Notes: generated by a model from the letters alone, not told the origin. DNA of 64,000 nucleotides from an uncultured Alphaproteobacteria bacterium (GCA_949082785.1 CARVLU010000005.1:4116-68115), one strand, 5' to 3'; positions 5,988 through 15,576 are shown, counted from the first letter of the stretch. Translations and numbers: made by a program.

Positions 5988-7909
5988 TATTTTATAAATG
6001 TTTTTTGATATCCACGCATCAGGTTATAATCACATTGTTCCAACGCGCTTAATTCCGACGCCCCACACCAACATTTGCCATCACGCCATGTGCCGTTGCG
6101 GTGTTCACAGCTGGATTTGTCCCAATTCAATTCAGTTGACGTCGAAACCGTTGTGCCTGTCAATGGTGATTTATTTTCCGATAATTTGAAATTCGATGTG
6201 ACATACGCAAATTCGCATTGATTGTTAACCAATTTATAATTTTGCGGGCAAACACACCCACCCCACCATGAACCACCAGAATTGCGGCATTTGCATTCAT
6301 TGCTGTTGGCCCACATCGAACTGCTGCAATCCAAAATGGCCAGACCCGTCGCCGATGGCTGGGATACAGATGCGGCCTCGGTCACGGTGACGGCGCCGCC
6401 ACCTTCCCAATCCGACACCAGCGTTTTATCCGCCACACACACCTTTTTCGGCAATTGTTTCAAACTGACCGATTTTTGCAATTCTTGCAGGCTTTCCGAA
6501 TTCACCGCACAGAATTTCACACCGTCGGGATTGGGGTGCGTTGCCGTGCGCATACGCGACGAACCGTATGTTGCCGGCGCGTCTTGTTCAATAATGCGTT
6601 GCAGGGTTTCAATATCAATTGTGGCCTGTTTCTTGCGCCCGCGGAACAGCATGGAATTATCCAATGCTTCGGATGCGCAACCGACGCGCACTTCGCTGCG
6701 GACATTGTCATTGGAATCGACATTTTGTTCCGGATACAGCCAGTTTTGTTGAACTTCGTCATCACTGGTCAACATTTGAATCAATTGGCACCCGCCGTCC
6801 GACATCGGCACAACCTGGCCCACGGCGCAACGCGCCCCGCCACGGATATTGCCCGTCGCAACAGAACGGCCATCCTGGCAATTGGTGTTGGTGTAATGCA
6901 TTACCTGGCCATCACTGCACAGATATTTTGCCCATGCGTTACATGTGCCGTTCAACATCATGTAAATATCGGTGATATCCACCCCAACGGATTGCGCCAT
7001 AATCAGCGCGTCGTACAATTCGTCCAACACGTTTTCATACGGGTCAAAGAAATTCAGTGCCTTTTGCTTGAACGTTTTCGCACGCTTGGGCCCGGTGCAA
7101 TTGTTGCCCCGGTTGTCGCATCCGGCATACTGGAACGCATTTTCCATGGCGGCGCGTACTTCCTTTAACGATACGGCGGCATTGTCCAATTTGGTCATGA
7201 TTTGGCCGGAAATCTGTTCACGGGCCAAAACATCCGCCGACACCCCGCGGGATGCGGCATCCACCTGGGAATCGTTGGTCGTGCTGGTCTGGGCGGCGGT
7301 CGCCGCACTTACCGCGGCCGTTTGCGCCGCGGCGGCATCGGCAATCGCCTGGGCGGTTAATTGTTTCTGTTCTTCCAGTGCGGCCTGTAACTGGGCGGTG
7401 GCGGCTGCATTGGCGTTCGCCATTTCCGACTGCATCTGTTGCATCTGGGCCTGCATCTGTTGTAATTGCTGGGCGCTTTGCTGGGCGGCGGCCTGGGCCG
7501 CGGCATTTTGGGCGGCCGCCGCCTGGGCATTTGCCTTGGCCGTGGAATTAGCCACCAATTGCGCCGAAATATATTGAACCAGTTCGTCGCCGTATTGCTT
7601 GCACGCGTCGTTCGACATCACGCAACCGGACACAATCGGGGCCGCGATTTCCATCGTCGTGCATCCACCACTGGCACATTTGGGTTGCGCACAACGCAAA
7701 ATCACAGAATTGCAATTTCCAAAATCCGCCGTGGCAGACGCCCCGCCGCGGGTGTTCATCATCTGGTTCCATGCGTTGTTATTCATGGCACCGGTATTGC
7801 CGTTAAATGCGGTTAAATTACTGCCCGCGGTGGTGGACACGGCGGCAATCGCCGGCGCGCACGGCACCAGTGTCAGGGCCAACAACAAAAATCTGGTTAT
7901 GGATTTCAT
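5987..7909 (-). CDS. Large secreted Cys-rich protein with Ala/Gln-rich coiled coil
   Basis: The start at 7909 gives a 640-aa protein with a standard signal peptide (MKSITRFLLLALTLVPCAPA) after GAGAATATG; an in-frame extension to 7996 would bury it. After a Cys-containing N-terminal region (CAQPKCASGGC) come ~90 residues rich in Ala and Gln (AQMQQMQSEMANANAAATAQ), a likely coiled coil. The C-terminal third is Cys-rich with short EGF-like stretches (NECKCRNSGGSWWGGCVCP; EHRNGTWRDGKCWC). No homologue recognised. It resembles in style the Cys-rich giants at 37188 and 39784. Likely exported, possibly surface-exposed; function unknown. Confidence 0.72.
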   Translation of the reverse strand: MKSITRFLLLALTLVPCAPAIAAVSTTAGSNLTAFNGNTGAMNNNAWNQMMNTRGGASATADFGNCNSVILRCAQPKCASGGCTTMEIAAPIVSGCVMSNDACKQYGDELVQYISAQLVANSTAKANAQAAAAQNAAAQAAAQQSAQQLQQMQAQMQQMQSEMANANAAATAQLQAALEEQKQLTAQAIADAAAAQTAAVSAATAAQTSTTNDSQVDAASRGVSADVLAREQISGQIMTKLDNAAVSLKEVRAAMENAFQYAGCDNRGNNCTGPKRAKTFKQKALNFFDPYENVLDELYDALIMAQSVGVDITDIYMMLNGTCNAWAKYLCSDGQVMHYTNTNCQDGRSVATGNIRGGARCAVGQVVPMSDGGCQLIQMLTSDDEVQQNWLYPEQNVDSNDNVRSEVRVGCASEALDNSMLFRGRKKQATIDIETLQRIIEQDAPATYGSSRMRTATHPNPDGVKFCAVNSESLQELQKSVSLKQLPKKVCVADKTLVSDWEGGGAVTVTEAASVSQPSATGLAILDCSSSMWANSNECKCRNSGGSWWGGCVCPQNYKLVNNQCEFAYVTSNFKLSENKSPLTGTTVSTSTELNWDKSSCEHRNGTWRDGKCWCGASELSALEQCDYNLMRGYQKTFIK

Positions 7910-7970
7910 ATTCTCTCGTCCCATTAATTTTACCATAAAAATGTCGGGGTGGAAAGACAAAAGTTCAAAC

Positions 7971-7993
7971 AAAAAACCCGCCATGCGGCGGGT
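7971..7993 (-). terminator. Terminator of the thioesterase gene
   Basis: On the minus strand ACCCGCC-GCAT-GGCGGGT followed by six T, starting four bases after the thioesterase stop codon. Confidence 0.85.
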
Positions 7994-7996
7994 CAT

Positions 7997-8728
7997 TTAT
8001 TTATTTGGCACCCATTCGCACACAATGGTCGCGTGTTCAACACCATCTGTCATAATCCGATGCCGGCTGATGCAATCGCGACAGGCAACATCCACGATAA
8101 CCTGGGGCTGGTCGGGACGAATTTCTTTCTTGAAATTCAGTTCGATGCGGCGCAGCTGATGCTGATTGCGGAATGGAAAGCCAACGCTTTCCGTTGCCCA
8201 CACGGCATAGACGGCGTTGTTAATATGCTGATTCACATCGACATCGTCATATCGGCACTTCATCACGTGTGATTTTTCCGGCACAAAATCCGGATGCCGG
8301 TCAAACGTGCGGTCCCATGCGCGTGCCGCCACCACATCCCAATGCGGCAAATAATCCGCCAGACGCAGCGGCCGGCGCCGCGCCACATCAATCAAAATCC
8401 ACTGTGACGTTGCCCGCACCATCAAACGCCCGTCCGCCCCGCGGATTTCAAAATCACGCGTCGCGCGCAGCGCATCTTGGACCGACGGCCACGTGGTGAA
8501 CGTCAATTCTTCGGATTCGTTGGGCATTTCAATGATATCGACATAATAATGCGTCACGACCCAGGCCACATCATGGGCCAGACAGTACGACCGCCCCACC
8601 CCCAGAATTTCGGCATGATCATCGGCCAATGCCTGTAATTCATTCATCAAAATCAGCGGCCGCACATGCCCGTATCGGTCACATTGATACGTCCGCAGGG
8701 CATGTGTGCGCGACAATTTTTCCGTCAT
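7997..8728 (-). CDS. Acyl-ACP thioesterase, FatA/FatB type
   Basis: The 243-aa protein has the tandem hot-dog layout of acyl-ACP thioesterases, which hydrolyse acyl-ACP to free fatty acid. N-terminal hot dog: LSRTHALRTYQCDRYGHVRP with the ATRDFEIRG...ATSQW strand pair. C-terminal hot dog: DDVDVNQHINNAVYAVWATES, an excellent match to the plant/clostridial DVNQHVNN motif that carries the catalytic Asp, Asn and His. Length fits the short bacterial branch. It sits 6 bp downstream of valS on the same strand, so it is probably co-transcribed. This enzyme class is patchy in bacteria, so horizontal origin is possible. Confidence 0.88.
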   Translation of the reverse strand: MTEKLSRTHALRTYQCDRYGHVRPLILMNELQALADDHAEILGVGRSYCLAHDVAWVVTHYYVDIIEMPNESEELTFTTWPSVQDALRATRDFEIRGADGRLMVRATSQWILIDVARRRPLRLADYLPHWDVVAARAWDRTFDRHPDFVPEKSHVMKCRYDDVDVNQHINNAVYAVWATESVGFPFRNQHQLRRIELNFKKEIRPDQPQVIVDVACRDCISRHRIMTDGVEHATIVCEWVPNK

Positions 8729-8734
8729 AATTGA

Positions 8735-11137
8735 TTACCCCTGAACATTTTGCGCAACGACAAAGTCAATTTCATCACCGGTCTGGATATCCATGGCGCG
8801 CGCCGCAGATTTAATCAGGCCATGCAACGCCGCCGGCGTCGCGGCCGGAATGGTCAAACGTTCCAGCTTGGCGCCGTTGCCAACCTTGCGTTCTGTGCGC
8901 AGACCACGCACCGATTTCAAGATGTCCAGTGCGATTTGCATATCGGCCACATCTGTGTTGTATTCGTCCATCACGCGCGGATACGCCGTCAGATGCAGTG
9001 TTTGGCCCCCTTCGAACGGCTGATAAATCTTTTGCCACAATTCTTCGGTGATAAACGGGATGAACGGCGCGTACAGTCCCAAAATCGCGCGCAGAACCGT
9101 CCACAGCGTCCACTGGGCGGACAGCTTGGATTGCGCGCTGTATTTTTCCGGGGACCAGAACCGGTCCTTGATAAATTCCAGATACTGGTCGCAAAAGATA
9201 TCGTAAAAGAACGTGTCAATCGCCGCGCGGGAATTATAATTATCGTATTTATCCAAATTCCGACGAACGTCGGCCACCGCCCGATTTAATTCGGACAATA
9301 CCCATCTGTCTTCGATAAAGCGGTCGGCAACCGCCACCGGCGCGGATGCGACCGGGTCAAAGTCCGCCAAATTCATCAGAACGTATTTCGATGCATTCCA
9401 CAGTTTCGTCAGCAGTTTTGAACCACGCTTTACTTCGTCATCACTGTAACGGATGTCGGTCCCAATCGGCGCGGTCGCAATCCAGTACCGCAACGCATCC
9501 GCACCGAATTTTTCCACCGTTTCCAGCGGGTCCGTGCCGTTACCCTTGGTCTTGGACATTTTTTGCCCCTTGCTGTCGCGGACCAGACCGTGGAAATTAA
9601 CCGTGTGGAACGGGACATCGCCCATGATGTAAATCCCCATCATGACCATGCGTGCCACCCAGAAAAAGATGATATCCGGCCCCGTATATAGCAAATCCGT
9701 CGGGTAATATTTGGCCAGTTCCGGCGTCTGTTCCGGCCAACCCAATGTTGAAAACGGCCACATCCCGGATGAAAACCAGGTGTCCAAACACGATGTTTCA
9801 CGTGTCAGCTGTTTGCCACCGGATTGTTTGATGGCGTCCGCTTCGGTTTCCGCGACATAGATGTTGCCGTCCGCATCGTACCATGCCGGGATTTGATGCC
9901 CCCACCACAGCTGGCGCGAAATGGACCATTCATGAATATCTTTCATCCATGCCATAAACAGGTTATAGCGGTGTTCGGGCATGAATTTGATTTTACCAGA
10001 TTCCACCGCGGCAATGGCGGGTGCGGCCAATTTTTTGGCATCGACGAACCATTCGTCGCGCACCATGTATTCAACAACCACCCCACCGCGTTCGGAATAC
10101 GGGGTCGGAATAACCTTGTCTTCGATTTTAATCAACAGACCCGCCGCATCAATATCCGCAATGATTTGCGCACGCGCGGCAAAGCGGTCCATCCCACGGT
10201 ATTTTTCCGGCACCTGGGGAATCGCAGCCATCTTGGCATCGTTGGTCAAAACGCATACCGCATCCAGATTGTGGCGCGCGCCAACCGCCCAGTCATCCTT
10301 GTCATGGGCGGGGGTGATTTTCACGGCGCCGGTCCCCTTGGCCGGGTCGGCATGAATGTCGGCAATCACCGGGATTTCAATATCGGTCAGCGGGATAATC
10401 GCCGTGCGGCCAATCAAGTGTTTTAAATTTTCATTGTCCGGATGAACGGCAATCGCCTGGTCCCCGAACAACGTTTCGGGCCGGGTGGTCGCGATTTCAA
10501 TCACGCCGCCGTCTTTTAACGGATAATTGAAATAATAAAACTTTCCCTTTTCATCGCGGACATCAACTTCCAAATCGGAAATGGACGTCTGCTGTTTCGG
10601 GCACCAGTTAACCAAACGACGCGCCCGATAAATCAAACCGTCATTGTACATCTTGACGAACATCTTAATCACGGCGCGCGACAGACCGTCGTCCATCGTG
10701 AACCGTTGGCGCGACCAGGCCGGCGTTGTGCCCAACGTATGCAGCTGGCCAACTATCTGGCCACCTTTGTCCGCTTTGTACGCCCAGGCGGCGTCCAGCA
10801 ATTGTTCATGGGTCAATGCGCGGGGATTAATGCCACGCTTGGACAAATCACGTTCCACCATCAACTGCATCGCGATTGACGCATGGTCGGTCCCCGGTTG
10901 CCACAACACATCGTATCCATCCATGCGTTTGTACCGACAAATAATATCGGTCAACACATTATCCAACGCATGCCCCATATGCAGATTGCCCGTGACGTTC
11001 GGCGGCGGCATCATGATACAAAACGGTTTTTTATCCGATGTTACATCATTTTCCCAAAAACAATTTTTATCCCAGAATTCCTGAATCCGGGTTTCGATTT
11101 CACGCGCGTTGATATTTTTGCCAAGTTCGATATTCAT
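8735..11137 (-). CDS. valS: Valyl-tRNA synthetase (short form)
   Basis: The 800-aa class I synthetase charges tRNA-Val. Signature motifs: PPPNVTGNLHMGHAL with HMGH at 53-56, GTDHASIAMQ, the CP1 editing domain (TTRPETLFGDQAIAVHP), WWGHQIPAW, and KMSKT at 526-530. The anticodon-binding domain follows (RFWSPEKYS, ITEELWQKI). The protein stops soon after, so it lacks the C-terminal coiled-coil arm found in ~880-950-aa bacterial ValRS. It lies upstream of the thioesterase and 3 bp downstream of the DUF2147 gene on the minus strand. Confidence 0.97.
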   Translation of the reverse strand: MNIELGKNINAREIETRIQEFWDKNCFWENDVTSDKKPFCIMMPPPNVTGNLHMGHALDNVLTDIICRYKRMDGYDVLWQPGTDHASIAMQLMVERDLSKRGINPRALTHEQLLDAAWAYKADKGGQIVGQLHTLGTTPAWSRQRFTMDDGLSRAVIKMFVKMYNDGLIYRARRLVNWCPKQQTSISDLEVDVRDEKGKFYYFNYPLKDGGVIEIATTRPETLFGDQAIAVHPDNENLKHLIGRTAIIPLTDIEIPVIADIHADPAKGTGAVKITPAHDKDDWAVGARHNLDAVCVLTNDAKMAAIPQVPEKYRGMDRFAARAQIIADIDAAGLLIKIEDKVIPTPYSERGGVVVEYMVRDEWFVDAKKLAAPAIAAVESGKIKFMPEHRYNLFMAWMKDIHEWSISRQLWWGHQIPAWYDADGNIYVAETEADAIKQSGGKQLTRETSCLDTWFSSGMWPFSTLGWPEQTPELAKYYPTDLLYTGPDIIFFWVARMVMMGIYIMGDVPFHTVNFHGLVRDSKGQKMSKTKGNGTDPLETVEKFGADALRYWIATAPIGTDIRYSDDEVKRGSKLLTKLWNASKYVLMNLADFDPVASAPVAVADRFIEDRWVLSELNRAVADVRRNLDKYDNYNSRAAIDTFFYDIFCDQYLEFIKDRFWSPEKYSAQSKLSAQWTLWTVLRAILGLYAPFIPFITEELWQKIYQPFEGGQTLHLTAYPRVMDEYNTDVADMQIALDILKSVRGLRTERKVGNGAKLERLTIPAATPAALHGLIKSAARAMDIQTGDEIDFVVAQNVQG

Positions 11138-11140
11138 TTT

Positions 11141-11653
11141 TTATTTCCCCGTGGACGGCGTCCAGTTTTGTGTATTTAAATTCTGTAATTCGGCGGGCAA
11201 TTTTTCCCCATCCAGCGGGCGCCAGGTTTGCGTCCGGCCAAACGGCCCGATTTTCCCACGCACGTTCAGCGCCGCCCCATCGCGCCAGATAACGGACGAA
11301 TAAACCTTGCCCGATTGGGGGTCCATGATTTTGCCATCCCCCCACCTGTTGTCATCGGCGTCCCATTGCATCCCCCAGATGATGTCCAACCCCACAAATT
11401 TGGGCGCACCGGTGACGTGCGACGCAACGCGTACGGGATTTTTCACCGTTTCGGCAATTGTCCCATCCGCCCCGTACAGCGCCACAATACGTCCCGCCAA
11501 TTGGGCATCACCATATTCATACAGCGCGACAATGGATTTGGGTGTATTCGTTGCGTCATCAATGGTCTGGTACAATCCGGCATATGGCACCGCCCCAAAT
11601 GCGGCGCCACCCACCATCATCATTCCCACCAGGGGTAAAAATTTAAAATTCAT
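11141..11653 (-). CDS. DUF2147 family exported protein
   Basis: The 170-aa protein starts at 11653 with a signal peptide (MNFKFLPLVGMMMVGGAAFG). The mature part matches the DUF2147 layout: GLYQTIDDATNTPKSIVALY near the N-terminus, a central region with IIWGMQWDADDNRWGDGKIMD, then GKVYSSVIWRDGAALNVRG and IGPFGRTQTWRPL, close to the family ending 'GRTQTWtR'. The family is periplasmic and small; its function is not established. It is probably the first gene of the valS-thioesterase transcript. Confidence 0.85.
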   Translation of the reverse strand: MNFKFLPLVGMMMVGGAAFGAVPYAGLYQTIDDATNTPKSIVALYEYGDAQLAGRIVALYGADGTIAETVKNPVRVASHVTGAPKFVGLDIIWGMQWDADDNRWGDGKIMDPQSGKVYSSVIWRDGAALNVRGKIGPFGRTQTWRPLDGEKLPAELQNLNTQNWTPSTGK

Positions 11654-11797
11654 TCTGTTTGCCTGTAATCTAACCCATAAATCGTACCAGAATAAAATCA
11701 AAATTCAAGATTCTTGTGCCAAATGCGGCCGCCTGCGCTTGAAAAAAACAACAAAAGTGCTATTTTAAACACCACAATAAAACACAGGACGATTGAC

Positions 11798-12292
11798 ATG
11801 ACAAAAGTACAGCGTATTAACCCAGACGTGAAAACAAATATCATTGACGCCATTCATCACAGTGTTGTCATGGCGTACAACCCGGAAACCGCATCCATCA
11901 GCACGCGTATGCACATCGGTCCGGACGATGGAATTTATATCCAGTTGCGCCCGACCAGCATTCGCATCATTGATGAAAACACGTTACAGGCCGTGCGTAT
12001 TTTGTCCGTCGCGCCACGCTTTGACACATTGAAACGCAGCGACATTCGTTTGTTAAAACAATACACCCCGACCACCAACCCGTTAAAGTACGGTTTGCGC
12101 GCGGTGCGTAAATTATTTAACAACGGGGCCATGACACGCCGTTATGCCGACAACAGTGGCATTGCGCGCGATATTTATGGGCTGTATGCCATCGCACTGG
12201 GGCGCGTCGGGAAAAAGCACCCACGTGCCGAATTTAATCAGGCAGAAATCATCCGCATTGCGGCATTTCTGCGGGGCGGACACGAACATTAA
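11798..12292 (+). CDS. Conserved hypothetical cytoplasmic protein
   Basis: The 164-aa product begins MTKVQRINPDVKTNIIDAIH, starting at 11798 eight bases after AGGAC. It has no signal peptide or membrane segment; it is basic and mixed alpha/beta, with SISTRMHIGPDDGIYIQLRP and a helical C-terminus ending IRIAAFLRGGHEH. No family recognised. It is a single gene converging on comF, overlapping its 3' end by four bases, so the two stop codons interlock. Confidence 0.65.
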   Translation: MTKVQRINPDVKTNIIDAIHHSVVMAYNPETASISTRMHIGPDDGIYIQLRPTSIRIIDENTLQAVRILSVAPRFDTLKRSDIRLLKQYTPTTNPLKYGLRAVRKLFNNGAMTRRYADNSGIARDIYGLYAIALGRVGKKHPRAEFNQAEIIRIAAFLRGGHEH

Positions 12293-13020
12293 ATCGCCCG
12301 CACCACACGACAGAATGTGACGCCATATACCGCCGATGCACCCGCCGCGACCAAAACGCGGCGTAATTCACGAAACGTTGCGCCGGTTGTCATAACATCA
12401 TCAACCAACAAAATCACACGGCCCCGAATGCGTTCGGGATGTGTCACGCGAAACACACCGCGAATATTTTCCGTACGTGCGGCGGCGTTCATATGTCCCA
12501 TGTCGGGACGATATTTTCTGCGAACACTGGACGTGTCCATCCGTGCGCCCAAGACTTTGGCAATCGGACGCGCCAGCAGTGCCGCCTGATTATAACCGCG
12601 TTTGAACAATCTGCGCCACGCCAGTGGCACCGGCATCACAATATCCACATTTCCCGGAATCCCGTCCAGTGCGCCAATCATTGCGCGGGACATGATTTTT
12701 TGATATTTAATCCGACCGGCATGTTTGAACGGCAACATAATTGTGCGCGACACGTCGTCATAAACACACGCCGCCCGTAACCAGTCCAATTCGTTACGCC
12801 CCGCCGCACAGACCGGACACAGCGGCCGCGGTCCCAAATCCAAATCCGCCGGAAACGGATAACCGCAAATGTGACATTTGGGATTACTTATCCAGTTAAA
12901 GCATAACCAACAATCAAAGCACATCGTGCCATGTTCAGACACCGGCGCCCGGCAAATCGGACAGACGGGTGGGAACAGAAAATCAAGAATCTTGGACATA
13001 TCAGAAAAAAGACCCGGCAT
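12289..13020 (-). CDS. comF: ComF family phosphoribosyltransferase-like protein
   Basis: The 243-aa protein has the ComF plan: an N-terminal zinc-ribbon-like region (PPVCPICRAPV, CFDCW, CHICGYPF, CPVC), then a type I PRTase fold with MPVPLAWRRLFKRGYNQAALLA and the PRPP loop ILLVDDVMTTGAT. ComF proteins act in uptake or handling of single-stranded DNA during competence. The start at 13020 is one base after the preceding stop (TAATATG), suggesting coupling to the OmpA-like gene; MSKIL at 12999 is an alternative start. Confidence 0.92.
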   Translation of the reverse strand: MPGLFSDMSKILDFLFPPVCPICRAPVSEHGTMCFDCWLCFNWISNPKCHICGYPFPADLDLGPRPLCPVCAAGRNELDWLRAACVYDDVSRTIMLPFKHAGRIKYQKIMSRAMIGALDGIPGNVDIVMPVPLAWRRLFKRGYNQAALLARPIAKVLGARMDTSSVRRKYRPDMGHMNAAARTENIRGVFRVTHPERIRGRVILLVDDVMTTGATFRELRRVLVAAGASAVYGVTFCRVVRAI

Positions 13021-13021
13021 A

Positions 13022-14431
13022 TTACCAGGTCATGTTTTTATATGTTTTTTTGCCAACGGTGTCGCCGAACATGTCACGCTTTTTCTGGGTCAGTGTTTCA
13101 AACTGATCACTGGAAATAATGCGCAAGACATAGGCATCTTCGTCCCGCTGGGCCAATACAGGCATGATACGCTGTTCCGACACGCCGGTATCACGCAAAA
13201 CCTGTTCCACGATGGCCAAACGACGCGCGGCCAGTTTGCGGTCATCCATATCACGTGTCACGCGTTCGGGGATGGACACCTGAATCGCGCGTTTGGGATT
13301 GCTGACCACAATGGACGCGTATTCGGACAACAAATTGTAATTTTCCCGCGACAGCGACGAATCATCCCCGCGGAATCTGATTTTGATTTCCAGCGGACGC
13401 ACCCCGCCCGCCTCGGACAGGTCACGCTTGGCGGTGAACCCTTCGACGGTGCTGGTCAAATCGCTGGCGACATCGAAACGGTCGTCGATTTGGAATGTGG
13501 ACAGATGCTTGTTTTCCGACAGATATGTTTTCTTGAACGCCTTTTTCAATTCGGACGGCGACATGCGCGACAAATCATCACGAACGGCGGCAACGCGCGG
13601 TTCTTCGGAATGCGTCACCTGGCGAACAACGACATCCTGTTGCATGGGAACGACCATGCGGCTGATGGTGATGTCATCGCTGTCGTCTGCAATATCTGCA
13701 ACCGCGGGCGTGGGTTCGGATTTTTTCGCCACCTGCGCCGCGGGACGCGCCGTAATGCGCGTGGGGGCCGCGGGAATGTCGGCGGCCGCGATACGTGGGG
13801 CGACCGGTGCGCGACGCACGCTTTCGTCCGCCTTTTTCTGTAATTCGACCAGTTTTGCAATTTCCGCGTCCAACGCGCCACTGCGCGCCGATGCCATGGC
13901 CGCTTCATCGGATTTTTTTGGTGCAACCGTCACCGCCGGGGTGGCGACGCGCGCGGCGGCAACCCTGACCGGTTTTTTATCCAGGCTTTCTTCTGGTAAC
14001 GCGTCATCGGAACGGATGACGGAAAATTCCTGGGGCTGGGGCAGACGCAACGGACTGTCCATTTTGGCCCATAAATCACCACTGGGGCGGCGCGGGGATA
14101 AAATATCACCCGGGGCATTGTTGGCCGCAATTTCCGCACCAGTGTCAATGGATGTGGTATTGGTGGTTGCGACCGGCGTCACCTTGGCCGGTTGGGACGC
14201 ACGGGCGACAACCGTCTTTTTCTTTTTTTCGGGCGCAGATGATTCGGATTTTTTATCCGCACGCGCCAAAGGGGCAACCGTCACAGCCGGCGTCGATTTT
14301 ACCGGCACATCACCGAACGCCGCACGCGCAGAAACCGCGCCCGCCGCGATATTGACCACCGGCAAACGTGCATCGGCCAACGCCGGCACGCACGCAAGCA
14401 TCGATAAAACAGAAGCTGTGACCAGTCGCAT
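13022..14431 (-). CDS. Exported protein with Pro/Ala/Lys-rich linker and OmpA-like C-terminal domain
   Basis: 469 aa with a signal peptide (MRLVTASVLSMLACVPALA). Residues ~20-300 are low-complexity, rich in Ala, Pro, Val and Lys (PEKKKKTVVARASQPAKVTP), probably a periplasmic spacer. Residues ~111-121 carry PRRPSGDLW, shared with the protein at 1048-2292. The C-terminal ~140 residues (ENYNLLSEYASIVVSNP, MDDRKLAARRLAIVEQVL, VSEQRIMPVLAQ) resemble an OmpA peptidoglycan-binding domain in layout but are diverged. Position next to murG/ftsW/mraY suits an envelope role. Function not recognised. Confidence 0.72.
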   Translation of the reverse strand: MRLVTASVLSMLACVPALADARLPVVNIAAGAVSARAAFGDVPVKSTPAVTVAPLARADKKSESSAPEKKKKTVVARASQPAKVTPVATTNTTSIDTGAEIAANNAPGDILSPRRPSGDLWAKMDSPLRLPQPQEFSVIRSDDALPEESLDKKPVRVAAARVATPAVTVAPKKSDEAAMASARSGALDAEIAKLVELQKKADESVRRAPVAPRIAAADIPAAPTRITARPAAQVAKKSEPTPAVADIADDSDDITISRMVVPMQQDVVVRQVTHSEEPRVAAVRDDLSRMSPSELKKAFKKTYLSENKHLSTFQIDDRFDVASDLTSTVEGFTAKRDLSEAGGVRPLEIKIRFRGDDSSLSRENYNLLSEYASIVVSNPKRAIQVSIPERVTRDMDDRKLAARRLAIVEQVLRDTGVSEQRIMPVLAQRDEDAYVLRIISSDQFETLTQKKRDMFGDTVGKKTYKNMTW

Positions 14432-14502
14432 AATTCCTTTCCTTCTGTCCTAATCATAGAACAAATGACGAATCACAGGCAAGCGGAAAAATCAGTCTGA
14501 AA

Positions 14503-15549
14503 TTATTTTGTTATTTCGGCGACAATTAATTCGACGGCATGGTTGGGCACGCATGCCTTTTGCGCCATTTTGACCAGACGTGACGGATTATCGAACAGTT
14601 CCGACAATGTCGCCGTCAACCATTTTGGCGTGAACTGCGTTTGGGGCACGGCAAACCCGCCGCCCAGTTTTGCGAACGCCGCTGCGTTGGCCGCCTGGTC
14701 TGGGTTAATGGCCAGTGGGACAAAAATCGCGGGCCGCCCAACGGTTTCCAATTCCACAACCGTGCTGGCCCCGCTGCGTCCGATGACCAAATCGGCCCCG
14801 ATGACCGCGCCCGCCATATCGTGGATAAAGGACAGGACATTCGCCTTTATCTTGTTATCGGCATAAAATTTTTGCAGACGCGCAACATTTTCCGGGCGCG
14901 TTTGATGGGTGATGAAAATCTTCTTGTTCTTTATCGCGGCGATGGCAACGGGGACGACATCATCCAAAATCTGGGCCCCCAGCGACCCGCCCGTCACCAG
15001 CAACCGCGACGCCCCCGGGATGGGTGATGCAGCGGCATTTAAAAATTCACGGCGCACCGGCAACCCGGTATAAACGACATTCGTCCGCCCCCCGGCCGGG
15101 ATCCCCGCAACATCCGGGAAACTGGTCATCAGTGTCCGCACCCAGCGCAACGCGAATTTATTCGCACGCCCAATTGCCGCGTTTTGTTCATGCAGCAATG
15201 TCGGCACACGCCACAGATGCGCGGCAAAGACCGCCGGCACCGACGCATACCCGCCAAAGGCCACCACCCGGTCGGGCCGCGCCACCATAAAGCGCAACGT
15301 CAACCCCATCGCTGACACCCCGATTTTAAACAGGGCCCACATCTGCTTTACCTTGCTTTTTGCACCAACGCCCGACGCCCAGACATGCGCCATGCGCGCG
15401 CCCGCGGGGCGTCCCGCCGCCACCATCTGGCGCACGCGACCATCGCACGAAATTGTAATCCGATGACCGCGGCGCGCCAATTCATCCGCCACACTTAACG
15501 CTGGGAACACATGCCCGCCGGTTCCACCTGTTGCAATCCAAATTTTCAT
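14503..15549 (-). CDS. murG: UDP-GlcNAc transferase MurG
   Basis: The 348-aa GT-B glycosyltransferase adds GlcNAc to lipid I to give lipid II on the inner face of the membrane. Motifs: the N-terminal GGTGGHVFPALSVADEL, FGGYASVPAVFAA, LHEQNAAIGRANK, LVTGGSLGA, and the C-terminal donor site IGRSGASTVVELETVGRPAIFVPL, all as in MurG. It follows ftsW by 27 bp and mraY further upstream, a compact dcw-type cluster in which murD is missing from its usual place between mraY and ftsW. Confidence 0.97.
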   Translation of the reverse strand: MKIWIATGGTGGHVFPALSVADELARRGHRITISCDGRVRQMVAAGRPAGARMAHVWASGVGAKSKVKQMWALFKIGVSAMGLTLRFMVARPDRVVAFGGYASVPAVFAAHLWRVPTLLHEQNAAIGRANKFALRWVRTLMTSFPDVAGIPAGGRTNVVYTGLPVRREFLNAAASPIPGASRLLVTGGSLGAQILDDVVPVAIAAIKNKKIFITHQTRPENVARLQKFYADNKIKANVLSFIHDMAGAVIGADLVIGRSGASTVVELETVGRPAIFVPLAINPDQAANAAAFAKLGGGFAVPQTQFTPKWLTATLSELFDNPSRLVKMAQKACVPNHAVELIVAEITK

Positions 15550-15576
15550 GAATACCCCACCCTTGGTTAAAAAACA

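Noticed and set aside
7097..7560. Alternative plus-strand frames opposite the Ala/Gln-rich coiled coil
   Set aside because: Antisense to a repetitive Ala-rich segment; such GC-rich repeats keep all frames open.
5987..7996. Longer start (7996) for the 640-aa secreted protein
   Set aside because: It would place the signal peptide 29 residues inside the protein and overlap the terminator of the thioesterase gene.
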